Shown piece after piece: positions 5,305-5,481 of a DNA stretch of 5,481 nt. How positions within the stretch are numbered: position 1 is the stretch's first letter; each line of letters begins with the position of its first letter. The notes beneath the pieces were generated by a model, which saw nothing but the letters and a program-made list of their open reading frames with translations, ran no database searches and was not told the DNA's origin. The stretch lies in the NCBI GenBank assembly GCA_040904625.1, contig JBBDTC010000173.1, forward strand, positions 1 to 5,481. Direction: 5' to 3'. The position numbers and the translations under genes are program-made. Source of the stretch: JACKNG01 sp040904625. GTDB lineage: Bacteria > Pseudomonadota > Gammaproteobacteria > Ga0077536.

Positions 5305-5341
5305 GGGTGAACACCTTTTGATTCCGATGGATGGCCGGGTC

Positions 5342-5351
5342 GCGCAGTTTA
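5342..5351 (-). promoter_or_regulatory. Candidate -10 region of lolA
   Basis: TAAACTGCGC on the minus strand (5351-5342) is identical to the sequence 38 bases before serS, and here lies 37 bases before the lolA GTG. TAAACT matches the sigma-70 -10 consensus at four of six positions. I see no good -35 box at 16-18 bases, so activation or an extended contact would be needed. Motif match only. Confidence 0.35.
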
Positions 5352-5393
5352 CACGGCGCGCCGAACCGCGGCGGTATGGCCCGGGGAAGGCAT

Positions 5394-5405
5394 CGGGCTA
5401 GCCCG
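5394..5405. repeat. Perfect 12-bp palindrome upstream of lolA
   Basis: CGGGCTAGCCCG is a perfect palindrome about 90 bases before lolA. As RNA it would give at most a four-bp stem, so it is more plausible as a DNA-binding site for a dimeric regulator, or as chance in GC-rich DNA. It lies between the candidate lolA promoter and a possible end of an upstream gene. Confidence 0.3.
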
Positions 5406-5481
5406 CATTCCTCACACCCGTCCGTCGCGAGGGCGTCGACATGCCGCAAAATCGGGCCGCGCGGAGCCGATGGCGACGAAG

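Noticed and set aside
5305..5481. Fluoride riboswitch upstream of the lolA-rarA-crcB run
   Set aside because: I could not match the pseudoknot core of the fluoride riboswitch in this region by eye. Only loosely similar GATGGCGA-like bases occur, at the right edge.

Overview
The window is GC-rich, with long antisense shadow frames throughout. It reads as chromosomal DNA of a gammaproteobacterium, most likely one of the environmental lineages such as Chromatiales/Ectothiorhodospiraceae or a relative. The lineage is inferred from the block lolA-rarA-crcB-serS, which is typical of Gammaproteobacteria, and from a YccA protein that resembles the E. coli one closely. No mobile element, CRISPR array, rRNA or tRNA gene was found.

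Layout: bases 1-348 hold no convincing gene. They contain a striking nested hairpin at the left edge, a second long inverted repeat, and the promoter/leader region of yccA. On the + strand follow yccA (349-1014), a 13-bp GC-rich hairpin, and a 60-residue two-helix membrane protein of unknown function (1103-1285). A gene-free strip (1286-1552) carries degenerate tandem repeats of about 45 bp and a hairpin. It separates these genes from a convergent minus-strand run: serS (1553-2833), crcB (2945-3319), rarA (3319-4596) and lolA (4654-5304, the first gene of the run). Bases 5305-5481 carry the lolA leader and possibly the last codons of an upstream gene.

How the genes relate: the minus-strand run is a housekeeping cluster. 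LolA chaperones lipoproteins across the periplasm, RarA is a replication-fork maintenance ATPase, CrcB exports fluoride, and SerS charges tRNA-Ser. rarA and crcB overlap by one base and are probably coupled. serS probably has its own promoter, because an identical 10-mer (TAAACTGCGC) sits 37-38 nt before both the lolA and serS start codons. YccA is a seven-helix membrane modulator of the FtsH protease, and its upstream region has a promoter candidate of heat-shock (sigma-32) type.

Overall the coding content is ordinary and I found no convincing new multi-gene system. The most interesting items are the structured element at 1-43, the unknown small membrane protein behind yccA, the yccA leader, and the tandem-repeat strip at a likely rearrangement junction, where the cysG/tus genes known from related gene orders are missing.
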